Assembly: GCA_023374025.1 (NCBI GenBank) | Contig: SIJG01000005.1 | Coordinates: 3,507,966-3,571,965, forward strand | Direction: 5' to 3' | Source of the DNA: Heterodera schachtii | Taxonomy: Eukaryota; Nematoda; Chromadorea; Rhabditida; Heteroderidae | DNA: 64,000 nt | Shown: piece after piece, positions 45,735 through 57,419 of the stretch | How positions within the stretch are numbered: position 1 is the stretch's first letter | How the letters are laid out: each line of letters starts with the position of its first letter | Translations under genes and position numbers: made by a program | The notes under the pieces: generated by a model | The model's input: the letters and a program-made list of their open reading frames with translations, nothing else | Database searches by the model: none | Told to the model about the DNA's origin: nothing

Positions 45735-46960
45735 TAGGGATTATATTTTTAGGTGCTAAAAATTACCAAAATAGTTAGTTTTTACATTCTAAAAAACCCA
45801 CAATAGATGCTAAAATTGGAAAGAAAATAGGTGCCAAAAAGTTTCAAATTTATGGGTGTAAAACCGTAAATTTTACCCAAAAAGCAACAAAATTAAGCCA
45901 AAATGTATTTAGATACATAATTTTTAAAACCAAAAATTCTATCAAGAAATAAATAAATAAATTTGGAGATGAATTTTTGAGAGTGTTAATAACTCGAAAT
46001 GTAGCTTAACGACCACCAAAAAAAACATGTTTTTTGTGCATTATAGGCCACTGGGAGCTCAGGAAAAAAAAATAGGCAAAAACATAAAAATATCATCCCT
46101 AGTAATTACTAGAAATGCAAATTACCAACACATAATATCGTAAATGCGCAGCACAAAAACTTTTAAAATATGCATAGAAATTTTTTTAATTGATTCAAAT
46201 TAATTAACTTAAACTAAAATCTCGAAAATGGCTAAATGTGGTGCTTGAATGAATGAAAGGAAAATTCAGAAAAAAATCTTTGTACATCAGGAATGCGGAT
46301 TGCTGAAATTGAGGGATTTTGGGAGTCCGCAATTTTATGTCCGATTTGGCTTGGGTGCCGCAAAATTCAACAAAAAATTGGGCCGCAAATGTCCGAAAAT
46401 GGCCATTAAAAAGATAATTATTAATTATAAACAACTTTTTTTATAATAAATTTTAAAAAATTCTTAAAATAGTTTTAAAATATAATTACACCAACGCATT
46501 AGCTTTTTACTCAGAGTTCCCAAGATTTTTTTTTTCAAATTCACGACAAAAAACACTAAATCAGATTTAGACCCCAAAATTCAGATTTTTTGCAAAACAA
46601 ATTGTAGCGTTAAGAAAACGCATTAAAAAACATGAAAAATCATCTTAAAACGAGATTTTATTAGCGTAAAAACCAGGGCTCAACTGAAAATTTCCAAAAT
46701 CAGCATTTTTGCGGCGCGCTTTTTTCAAAAATTTTTTGAGAGACAGTGGGTCCGGCGGTGCTGATAGGCGCCGCCGGGAAAAATTTTCAAAATTAAATGT
46801 AATTTGTTACAAAATTTTGTGAAAAATGACCAAAATTTGCGATTTTTGGCTAATTTTTAAGAAAAAATACGAGTTTTGGGGGCCGGCGGTGGCGATAGGC
46901 GCCACCGGGAAATTTTTTGGAATTTTTAATGAATTTTGTTACAACATATCGTCTTTTTAT
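45735..46960. other. Intergenic DNA with word clusters and hairpin motifs
   Basis: 45740-46100: ggtgctaaaaattacc and taggtgccaaaaa words. 46735-46905: two copies of the ccggcggtgctgataggcgc / ccggcggtggcgataggcgc hairpin unit about 135 bp apart. The short ORFs at 46204-46446 on both strands are unsupported. Confidence 0.5.
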
Positions 46961-47245
46961 ACTTTTATCGGAGACCTCAAACAGGACAATTTGCAAATTC
47001 AAGACATTTTTGATTTTTCATATAGGTACCCTCCAACCATTTTAGGAAAACTTTGGGATTGGTAAATCCGCCAAAATTATACTTTTTTCGTCCAAATTGT
47101 CATACTTTTCTCAGAAGCAAAATCTTTTTTTTTATCTTGGTAAGATTCGTTAGCTTGCAAAATTAAACAAAATCACCAGCATTACTTTTATTTAAATTTG
47201 ACAATTCCTTTTTCTGAAAACTTTTTAATTAAGAAAACTTAGAGC

Positions 47246-47557
47246 GGCTTCTGGACTGGTCAGCTGAGGACAACTCAGCTGACGGACAACTCAGCTGATG
47301 AGACAATTCGGCTGATGGACAACTCATTCGTACAATAAAAAATTTTACAAAATAAAGCCTAAGCTTATGTCTAGGCCCAAGCAAGCCTAAGCATATGCAT
47401 AGTCTTATGCTTAGGCCTAGCCTAAGTCATTATACGAGTTGTCTGTGTACAAGTTCTCATGACACCTCGTAAAGCCGAGTTGTCCTTCAGCCGAGTGGTC
47501 TCATTAGCTGAGTTGTCCTCGGCTGAGTTGTCTCCCCAGCTGACTGATCCTGACGCG
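47246..47557. mobile_element. Foldback element F6, arms of GGACAACTCAGCTGA words
   Basis: Left end GGCTTCTGGACTGGTCAGCT; the left arm has four gacaactc(a/g)gctga words. The right arm is the inverse (gctgagttgtcc) ending TCCTGACGCG. Exact 8-bp target-site duplication CTTAGAGC at 47238-47245 and 47558-47565. The core (acaaaataaagcctaagctt, cccaagcaagcctaagc) is shared with F3, and the word ttcgtacaat of F3 is found at the inner edge of the left arm. Confidence 0.85.
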
Positions 47558-47828
47558 CTTAGAGCTGCCAAATTATGCCAATAATGACTTTGATTTGATT
47601 GAAAAACAATTAACTCAAAAATAAAATAAATAAAAACATTGCCTCTGAGAAAATTTATTTTTTTTTGTCAAAAAATCGCCAGGATGGTGAAATTTACAGA
47701 AATCACATCATACTTTAAAAATAAATTATATTTTAAAAAACAAACTCAACAAATATATAAAATATTCTTTTCTCTCAAAATGCCAATTTTTGCACTCATT
47801 TTGGCCAAAAAATTCCTTATCGACTGCT

Positions 47829-50800
47829 TCACCATGAGCCCGACTTCTTCCTGTTGCCAGCTTTTGGGCGGTTGTCCATTTGGCTAATGAGTTTTTCGTC
47901 ATTAAACTCTTCCCAAAGTGAGTCCATTAGTTCCTCCTTTTCTTCGGTCGTTTTCTCGTCCAAAATGCGTTTGTCCTCAAACATTCCGCGCGGTGAGTCA
48001 ATTTGGAGTTGCGCAATTTGCCGATTTTGTTGATGGTTTTGTTGTTGCTGTTTCATTCGGTCCCCAATTTGGGCACCAACAACCGACAGTGGCGAAGGCG
48101 AGGGCAAAGCACGTTGGCGATGTTTCAACTTCATCTGATAAATGAAACGGGTCAGTTCCACTACGCCAGTTCCGTCCCAGTTCTTTGGGGCATTCGTCCC
48201 ATAAAAATAGAAATTCCATAATGAAAATTTTATCAGGAAAATTTTAAAAATTATTTCTACAAGCAACCCTCGGGCTACTTTTTTATGGTTTCATTTAGTT
48301 TTAATTTCAGGTTATTCCATAAACAGGGCCCAGTTAAAAAAATAAATGCACAATTGAGTCAAATTTGGTTTTTAATTTTTATTCTTACAGAGATGCCTAA
48401 AGATCCAATTTAATTCTGCTTTGATCGTCATTGGATTTAAAATTTCATGAATTATCGCCTAAAAGCATTGAAATGATTTTGATTAGCATTGTGCTAGTGA
48501 AATGGATAACAATGATATTTTTAAATAATTTCATTTATTTTTTGAGCAGTTTTGTTTCAATTTTTGGCAAATATTTTGGCCTTTTTAGGATTTTAGCAAA
48601 TATTTTTGGTGTTTTTGGCACACATATATATGTAGTATATATTTTTAGCAAATAAAATCCAGGCACTTTCCATAAGTAAAAATAGGTATTCAGCTAAATT
48701 TTGTTTATAAAAGTTTTTAAATTTTATTTACAAGAATTCGTTTCAATACTCCGCATATGGACAATTAATTTGAACCCCAGCAGAACACAGGACAGAAAAC
48801 AAAAATTTTCCCGAATATAATTTGTTCAAATGCGATTTTTGGGTATGATGGTGCCGATGTAAAACAGGCACCGCCAGGGAAAAGTCGGGAATTCTGTATT
48901 TTTCCGATATTAAAAATTTTGGAAATCTTAAAATGATTTATTAGATCAGAAAATTAATATAAAAATAAATAATTTTAGCTATCTGACCAACATGAAAGAT
49001 TCAACCCAAGTCTTTTTAAAAAATTCTTTCATCTTTAAGGGTGGTGCATTTTCAATTCAAAACTTACCCCAACAAAATTTAGAGCAAAAATAAGTTGTTT
49101 TTTTAGCTCTGTTTTCTTTATTCGCCTATAAAATTTCAAATTTCATCTAGCAAATCAAACAACCTGTGACCAGTCAAATCCCTAAAAATTGATTTAAGTA
49201 GATGCAAATTTTTGAAATTTTGCAAGCTTACATAGAAAATTTAGAACTAATTCAAGCCTATTACATTATACCACAGGCTCAGACTGACTCTCGACCATTT
49301 AATGGTTTCGTCGAGATTCCTTCGGCCTTGAAGGCTTAGTTTTTCGGCGGCTTTTCCCTTACTTCGTTGGCATACGATTGCGTTCTGCCCATGGAATTCA
49401 CTCGTGTGAACGTCCTTTTCGACTGCGGCTGCTGCTGCTGGTGTTGTTGTCCTCCTTCAATCCTCAGCTGATTGTTCCGTTGTTTGAACACAACTTCCGG
49501 CGATGGCAATTGGGGTGGCGGAGTTTCAAATCGTTTCTCAAATTAAAGGGTAATTAATTATTATAAAATTATTATTTTTAATTCATCGAAATGCGTCTAG
49601 GAAGCATTATTAATAATGCTCAATTTACAGGACAAAATAATTTTTCATTAATATATTCAACGAAAAGCCAGGAACCAAAGAAACTTACTCAATCGAAAAC
49701 CTGAAAATTAAACCGACTGTTTTAGCTTAAAACACCCGCCCCCATATTTAATGATCAGTAAGGATTGTATTTTTATGGTTTTAAATATAAATTAATTTAT
49801 ATATCTTTAAATAGTTTTTCTAATTAAAAAAAAATTTTGACTAATTATAAGCATAAAAATATTAAAGCCAATTAAAGAATTTTTGTTTCGTCCAGTTTTT
49901 AATATTTATTTTGGCTCTTTTTGGGTTTTTGGCACACATTTGGGGATTTTTTAAACACATATATATATATATATGTGTGTGTGTCGGTGATTTTAGCATA
50001 TAAAACTCCCATCCCTGGTGATAAAGCTTCATTTATTAAAATCAATCCCTGTTAGCATCAAGAAAGCCAATCATTATGGGAATAAAAAATTCTCGTTCTC
50101 AAGTCTCATATAGTCTCCAAGACCGAGACCGAAAAGCCGAGACTCGAGTCAGAGACTAAAAACCCCGAGACTTTTCTCGAGAAATGAGACTCTCGAGCAT
50201 CACTATAATTTTCCATTCCTTCTCCACACCCATCCAACCGACCTTAATCATGGCACGGTGTTGTGGTGTCTGTTGGGGTGTTAGCAGCTGTTGGTACCGC
50301 GGTGATGTCGGCTCCAACTGTAACATGCCTCTGGTGCTTTTGGACCGGTTCATTTCGTGCTGCCGGCGTTGTTGAAGCGGCCTTTTTCCCATGAATGAAT
50401 CCAATTAAATTTTTGCGAATTCCCCCCCCCCCCCCCCCGAAACTAAAAAATGAAAAATTTTTAATGAAAATAAATAATTTTTGAAAAATACAAAGTTTTG
50501 TTGCGAGTTTTCATTATAATTCTAAAACATAACCAAAAAACGCCAATTTTTGGTGAAAATCTGATAAAAAATTGGCAAAATTCCAAAATTTTCCAGGCAG
50601 GCGCATTTCGAACTATTCCACCCTACAAAAAAACTTTAAAAAAATCGAGGCGAAAAATAAAAGGCCGAAGGACAATCTCGGGTGGAGATTAGCCCTCCCT
50701 CCCCACATCCCGAAGCCAAGTGTCTGGTTAAGTTATGCCCTTGGTATTTTGCCCCTACACATTAAGTCGATCAGCCGGTGATACATCAGATGCTCGCTGT

Positions 50801-51516
50801 TGTAAATATTTGTTTTTTTGTTGCGATTGATGGGTAATTAGCGGTGAATTTGCATAGCTGCCAGCGCTTGATGATGCCGCTAATGGGCCGCCACGTTTTG
50901 CACCTCTCATTGGAATTGTCTTATTTCGCGCAACCGTCCGTCTTAATTTTGCCAAATTTTCCTTGTCGTGGTTCGGCGTTTTGTACGCATGCTCAGGCGT
51001 ACTCTGATAACTATTGGCGGCATTGGATTCTGAATAATGATAAAGCTCTCAGAAAATTTTAAAATTGTTGGACTTTGGGACTTAATTTTGCCTATTTATG
51101 GGATTTTCACACAATTACATAACATAAAATGAAAAAGCAACCCCCCCCCCCCAAGAATTGAGCTTTTATGAATTGAAATGCTTCAAAAGCCGGTACCTAT
51201 TTATCCCTTAATCCCAATTAATACGCTTAAATTTTCAAAAAAAAAACACTAAATTACCAAACCTTCAAAATTTAAAAACAATTGAAAATTCATGACAAAT
51301 CTGATGAAAACACTTGCAATCCCAGTTCACATTGGTATTTATTTATTTTAAATTTATTTATCCAATGTTCCCCTAATTACTTTGGCTAAACGAGTACGTT
51401 GGTTGCATGTATCTTGGTAAGGGGTCATGCACCTTCTCCTTTTTTGATGAACACATTCCTCCTAATGCACCGACATAAAGCGCAGTGAAAAGGGTGAAAT
51501 GGAAGAAGCAAAACAT
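47829..51516 (-). CDS. Secreted Ser/Gln-rich protein, family member 6
   Basis: Exons 51516-51381, 51029-50761 (or to 50785), about 50392-50243, 49536-49363 and 48134-47829. Exon 1 is too short to show as a long ORF: MFCFFHFTLFTALYVGAL is a signal peptide followed by GGMCSSKKEK, matching the start of the other members. Its phase-1 donor (GTAATTAG) fits exon 2 (SNAANSYQSTPEHAYKTP, basic and Ser-rich). Exon 3 has NRSKSTRGML and a Gln/Pro stretch. Exon 4 has KRTFTRVNSMGRTQSYANE. Exon 5 has PSPSPLSVVG, a Gln run, MDSLWEEFNDEK and a basic end. Exons 3-4-5 join in phase 0. The entry into exon 3 is unresolved: no AG lies between an upstream stop and the ATG at 50392, so a second gene starting there is possible. 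Confidence 0.55.
50423..50440. repeat. Poly-C run of about 18 bases
   Basis: Lies upstream of exon 3 of member 6 on the minus strand. Length may be imprecise and could affect reading of that exon border. Confidence 0.85.
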
Positions 51517-51519
51517 GGA

Positions 51520-54500
51520 TTTTAACACTCACTTTCTTAATGAATATTTATTTAAATTTACTTTTAAATAAAAATTATTTTAATAAATTTATATTTTTCG
51601 GAAATAAAATCATAATATGTAAGAGGCGTTCACTTTTTGGAATTTTTTCTGAAGCTTTTTGAGTCTTTTAAAAAAAATTTGCTAGACGTTGTTGGAACTC
51701 ATAAAAATGAGCTTTTAAATTTTAAAATAAAATTAATAATTCCTTTTGTATAAATATATAATATATATATATATATTATATATATTTTTTTAATAAAATT
51801 TTATTATAAAATAAAAGGCGTAAAATTTAGTGAGAATATGAATATGAATATGCACGTCAATATGTATACAATTTGTATAAAATCCTAATGAATGAATGTG
51901 AATAAAACAAGATTGCTCCTATTCTTATTGAAATATTATTATTTCTTTTTTGCCACGTTGAAAAGAGGGAAATTTTTTTTATACACATAAAAAAAAATTT
52001 TTAAGAAATAATATAAAAATTATGTTTCAATTGGCCGGAAATCGTAAACTAAAACAATGACAAAAACAACACCACAAAAAATAATAAGAGACCAAAATTT
52101 TTTATTATTTGCGCAATAAAAATTTGTTTATTTTCAAAACAAAACGATTATAGGACGGAAACAAATTAATTTTCACATGAATTTTCGAGTTATTAGTGCC
52201 TATTTTCTAGGTTTTTATTTTTAGAGTCTAAAACCTAAAAAATTTTTGAAAAAATCTATTTTGAAGTTTTGCCTAAAATTAACAAAAATGTAATAAAAAC
52301 GAAAAATACTCCCCTGAGGTTCGACCTAAAATTTTTCCAAAAACACCCTTAAGAAATAAAAATTCCTCAAATTCATCTCCAAAATTTATTTTTTAGTTTC
52401 TTGACAAGAATTTTTGATTTTAAAAATTATTTATCTTAATACTGATTTTGTCTAATTTTTTACTTTTTCAAATAAATTTTGTTATTTTACACCCCTAAAA
52501 ATGAGGTTTTTTGGTGCCTATTTTCCATTTTTAGTGCCTATTTTAGGGTTTTTAGAGCCTAAAAATAGCATCTCTATTCATCACAAACTCAAATTTTTTT
52601 TTTTGAGTTTAATACTTTTAAAAAATTCAGAGAACTCTGACTATAATGAACTGAGAAATATATGTAAAACAAAGTTTGCCGGTTTCCGATTTCCTACACG
52701 GTACTCAAATGGGATAATACGGAAAAAAGTTGGACAATGATGCGTTCTGATGCCCGCCGGACTTCAATCATAATTTAATAAAAATTATGTTAAAAGGAAT
52801 AAAAAAAAGAAATTTCATGGATTGACCTCATTAACAAATTTGATCGCCTACCCCCCTCCGATTCCCAGACCCTATAAAAAAATCTCGCTCGGTACATTCC
52901 CGCCCCCTTCAAATATGCTGCCAGCCCCCCAAAAAATTTAATTTTATTTACCATAAATCAATAAAATTATTTTTTTATCCAAAATACTTCAACACTATGG
53001 ACACCTTTTTAGCCTATAATCTTAATGACGACGCCTATAGGCACGTTTCTATGTCGTTATTTTAAAAATATCATAATACAATTTATAGTTGCTTAAAAAC
53101 TGCCAAAATATCTAATTTTTAGTTTCTAAAAAACCCCCAAAATAGTTGCTAAAAACTTTCAAATTTAGGGGTGTGAAATGACAAAATTATTCAAAAAAGT
53201 CAAAAAAAAATAGGCCACAGTATTGAGCTAAATAATTTTTAAAATCACAAATTCTTGTCAAGAAATAAATAAATAAATTTTGGAGATTGATTTTTGAGAA
53301 AATTTTTCATTTCTTCGGGGTATATTTTTTGAAAAAATTTTAAGTTGATTCTTAGGGGTTTATTTTTCGTTTTTATTGCATTTTTCATAACAAATTTTAT
53401 TCACAAGAAAAAATAGGGTTTTTTCAAAAATTTTATAGTTTTTAGTTGCTAAAATAAAAAACTAGAAAATAGTTGCTAATAACTCGAAAAGTAGCTTAAC
53501 AGCAGTAGAAAAAAACATGTTTTTCGTGCATTTCAGGCCTCGAGGAGCTCAGGAAAAAAAATAGTGAAAAACTATAAATTGCATCCCTAATTATAATGGG
53601 TTTATTTAAAAAACCATCAAAAAAAAATTTAATCCTTGATATCATTCGATAGTCATAAGTGTTCATCGTTATTCCCATCTAAAATTTCAAAAATTTGTTA
53701 ACTTTCTTTTTGCTGATTTGGGCAATTTTAAATATTTTTTCGGCGGTCCTCCGCCCTCCACTCAAACGATTTCAAAAAGAGACACGCGACGAAAAATTAA
53801 ATGAGTAAAAAAATAAAAATTTATCTCAGAAATATATTTTTGGAATTCTATTCTTACTTTTCTCCTTTTTATCTTATTTTTAGCAAAAATGTCCGATAAA
53901 ATTGGTTATATTTTTTGGAGAATTTTTATTTAAGTGCGAATTTTTCAAAATTTTCAAAAAATCTCACAATCCCACACAATCTTTATCACAAAATGTTTGA
54001 GAAAAGAGTTACAGAATAACAATGTGATCATGATCAGATGGCTGCGCGGGAACTCCGCCGTTTTCTGTTAAATTTTGCCATTTTTTCCTTCTGTCCGTTT
54101 CAGTGAATATGTAGGTAAAACAGTGGATTTCCGCCCAGCCCCGCCGTGATGAATTGCAGACACAGGGGTGGAGCGCGGACAAAAATGCCGCGGTCGCGGA
54201 TTCAAAATGCCGCGGTCACGGATCGCGACTTTAAATTGTCGCGATTGCAAATCGCTTATTTGGGAAAAATGCCGCGGTCGCGGGTCTTAGTCGCGCTCCA
54301 CCTCTGGTTGATTAGGCATTTTTTGCTCTGTTTATAATAAATGGTAATGCAATTTTAGGCATAAAAAACAAAACAAAAAAAAGGAAATAAATTTTCGAAA
54401 TGAAAATTATTTAAATAAAAAAACCTTTTCAAAACAGAACCAGAATTTTAATGAAGTAAAAAATGTGAGTCTTTTTGAGAATGCATATTTTTGGCGTGCT

Positions 54501-55120
54501 GGGTTTTTCGTAAGACCGCCACAGGGTAATAAAATGAACAAATAAATCATAAAATTAAAAAAAGCATTCAATTTTTTAATTTCAGTGTCATATTTCACTT
54601 CTTTGGTGATTTAATTTCATTTTATTACCCCTGGCGCAATTTACGGAACGATCCAGCACCTGTTTTTGAAAATTTGAAAGTCAATTATTGAAGGAAGTAT
54701 TTTTGTTCTATTGAGTTTTTGTGAGGGAACTTTCTGAAATCCCAGAAACCGGTACAAAAGATGCCAAAAAAAAACAGGCATTTACCTCAAAATTGCATAC
54801 CCCTATAATAAAAATAGGTAATTTAAAGACCGGATTTTATAGGACTGCTTAATTTTCTTGCTTATTTGAGCCGAGGTTTTTCAGTGTTTCAAGTTGATAT
54901 TCTAAATAAAATCCGATCTCTAAAATGTAAATACCGTATTTACTGAATTTGAACCCCCTTCCCCCTGAATTATAACCCCCCTTTTGAGGGGGGTTGAAAA
55001 ATAGAACCCCCGGGGGTTCGAATTCAGTAAATACGGTATATATTTTTTTTTGTAATTTTCTTTTTCTTCCCATTTTCTTTTTCTTCCCATTTTCTTTTTG
55101 TTCAATGCTTCCTCCTTTCT
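51520..55120. other. Long intergenic region with word clusters
   Basis: 51755-51790 is a TA microsatellite. 52190-52590 and 53080-53590 repeat tttttagtgcctatttt / aatagttgctaaaa words. 54165-54310 repeats atgccgcggtcgcggattc and is bounded by ggtggagcgcg and cgcgctccacc in inverse order. No exon supported; the ORFs at 52501, 53496, 54068 and 54407 fall in these repeats. Confidence 0.5.
54931..55038. mobile_element. Short palindromic element
   Basis: ataccgtatttactgaattt then gaaccccc is inverted at 55008-55038 (gggggttcgaattcagtaaa). The centre is C/G runs. About 108 bp, MITE-like; no target-site duplication assigned. Confidence 0.65.
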
Positions 55121-55122
55121 CA

Positions 55123-55587
55123 TTACCATACTTCTGAATATTTGGCCAACTCGTCTTCGTTTATCCAAACATCATTATTATCAGTTTCATTGCCCGATAA
55201 TTTGACAGTTTTATATTTTTCTGTGATTTCTTTCATGATGTCATCTTTATTGACGCAGTTGTTATCATTGTCTTTGTTGTCGTTTTTGCTAGTTTTAGCT
55301 CTATCATTTGGGTTTTTCGTTCTTGAAAATCGGCTGAACAACGACGGCGATGAATCCGTTTTTTCTATTGTTTTAGCGGAATTTTGCCGATTTGATTGTT
55401 TTTTGTTTTTTGGTCCGTCTAATGATGATGGTGATGAAGAAGATGATGCTGATAATGATGGTGACGAAGATGATGATGATGATGATGATTTGGCATTTTT
55501 TGATACAAAATTGGATTTTCCCATATTATTGAAGAAAATGGTCGGGTCATTTATTGGCATATCATTTGGCGGCAAAGGTCGATGAGG
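55123..55587 (-). CDS. Ser-rich acidic protein, terminal exon
   Basis: After acceptor CATCTTAAG the frame opens in phase 0 (PHRPLPPNDMPINDPTIFF) and runs 154 residues to a stop. A Ser run of about nine, then two more Ser tracts, a basic/Asn stretch (KNKKQSNRQNSAKT), an Asn/Asp/Lys region and KDDIMKEITEKYKTVKLSGN lead to the C-terminus NDVWINEDELAKYSEVW. No upstream exon or signal peptide was found. The Trp-containing acidic C-terminus loosely recalls the (M/F)DxLWxxF endings of the secreted family, but the match is weak. Function unknown. Confidence 0.5.
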   Translation of the reverse strand, partial: PHRPLPPNDMPINDPTIFFNNMGKSNFVSKNAKSSSSSSSSSPSLSASSSSSPSSLDGPKNKKQSNRQNSAKTIEKTDSSPSLFSRFSRTKNPNDRAKTSKNDNKDNDNNCVNKDDIMKEITEKYKTVKLSGNETDNNDVWINEDELAKYSEVW

Positions 55588-56462
55588 CTTAAGATGCCAA
55601 AATGAACCTCAGATTTATGTAATATAGGCAACAACAATTTTATCAAAATTTTCAGCAAAGTGTCTATCCTATATTAATTTTACAAAAATAAAATACCCGC
55701 TACAAAAATTGGGAATTAAAGTCTCCAAAAAAAAAAGTCTCAAAAAAAATTCCCAAAATTTATTAGGGTGTCCACTAAATTCTGTCATAGTTGAGAGAAA
55801 TTTGATTTGTTTACGGATAGATTTTTTTAAATCGCTAAATCAACTTCAAAAATGCAATTTCGAGTTTTTTCAATGAATTTAATTCCGAGATTCAACAAAA
55901 TAAAAAACCAATTAAGCATTTCATGGCATATTCAGATTTTTAAAAAAAATTCTATGGATGATTATAAAATAATGATTCAGCATGGTATAAAAAGTGTTCG
56001 GGTGGCATAACTCATTCAATTAGAGAAAAAATTATTCGATACAAGCGAGAAAAATTCTTAAAATGCCCTTTTCTTAAGAACCTCTCTGGGGCCAATTAAA
56101 ACTTAGTCCATATAAAAAATGAAGAATTTGTTTATAAAATCGCTTTATATCCTAAATCATTCCTCAATCTTTGCTTTTTCAGGAAAATATTAATTTTAGA
56201 CAATTAAAAAATTTGGTGCTGAGAATTGCCTCCTGAAATGTGAGTGGTTTTTGCAAGGCCTTGCCCAATTAATTGGGCCATAACTTTGTGAACATTGACC
56301 AATTGGTCAAAAGTTGAGGCTAATATAAGAGAATGATCTGGCAAAGAAAATGAAAGCAAAAATTTATCCCCCTAAGAATAAAGAAGAATAAATTTAAAAA
56401 AAAGTTCATTAATTAATATTAAAGCAAACTGAATTGGCAAAAAATCAGCACTGAATCCAAAA

Positions 56463-57009
56463 ATGGAAAAAAAAAGTCAAACTCAGCCCCAAGTACAAAA
56501 AAAAACTCGAGAATTGGACCTTGTTGACGTGGACGTGGAATTCGGCGGGAAGCTGCGGACATTTTACTGGAGTGTCGACTGGTTCTTCCGGGTGCTAAAA
56601 AAATTGATCCTTTTCTCCAAAAAATCTATGCTGCTTTCTGCAAGGACATTTTTATAATGTGACATTGGTTAAGGACACCGTCCAAAAAAGTGCCAGGTGA
56701 TTTCGACAGTAATTGATTTCGACAGTATTTTTTCAATTAATTTTGTGTATAATTTACTGTACATATGAATGAATATTTAATATACAATTTGCATATACAA
56801 AATTTATAATTTACCGTATGCTGCACTGGACTCAAAAATAACAAATTTCCTAGATAAGATTCTCGAATCACCTGGGGAAAACCCTGCTAACAAATGCCGG
56901 GTTTAAGTGCCAAGATGCGAACTTGCAGGCTTTTAAAGAAGAATTCGAAAATCGCGACCCCTCTACAGTGAATGAGAGCTTTGCTTATCATTTTAGTTTT
57001 AAAAATTAA
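56463..57009 (+). CDS. Possible two-exon protein, second exon inside a transposon-like unit
   Basis: An ATG at 56463 opens MEKKSQTQPQVQKKTRELDL and continues EFGGKLRTFYWSVDWFFR to a GTGCTAA donor at about 56591 in phase 0. After acceptor atttcctag at about 56851 the frame IRFSNHLGKTLLTNAGFKCQ, DANLQAFKEEFENRDPSTVN runs to a TAA at 57009, also phase 0. Both halves look like protein, but the second lies between inverted TTTCGACAGTA words, so the join may be accidental. No family recognised. Confidence 0.3.
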
Positions 57010-57090
57010 TTAAATCGATACAATAGTTTTTTAAAAATAAATTTTACTGTCGAAACCAACAGACTGTCGAAAACACACACAGCACCATCA
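56694..57090. mobile_element. Foldback-like element F7, arms of TTTCGACAGTA words
   Basis: The left arm gatttcgacagtaattgatt, tcgacagtattt is inverted at 57045-57070 (actgtcgaaaccaacagact, gtcgaaaac). The flanks AAAGTGCC and AAAATGCC could be an imperfect 8-bp duplication. It encloses the exon-like segment at 56851-57009. Confidence 0.5.
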
Positions 57091-57419
57091 AAAAATGCCT
57101 CTCTCCAACCCGAATTTTTAAAGGAAATATGAACTTAATTGGTATTTTTTCAAAATGCAAATTGTGCCTGCGATTTAAAAATTTCCCCGGCGGCAGTGCC
57201 GCCCTATTGGTAGCACTGCAAAAAGCCATTAAACAGAAAATTCCGTAAAATCGTCAGCATCGGCCTTTTTACGCAAACTTTGTTAGTTTAGTCTAAGGTC
57301 CCGAATCGGGAAATGCGAATCTCACCTGTGTTGTATTCCAAATAAGATTAGGTATCTTTAAATGAGTTATGACTTTTTTATTTTAGATAAATTTTTTGAA
57401 CTTTTTATGAAATTTCCTT

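Noticed and set aside
52501..52740. Plus ORF starting MRFFGAYFPFLVPILGF that resembles a signal peptide
   Set aside because: It is a translated TTTAGTGCCTATTTT word cluster.
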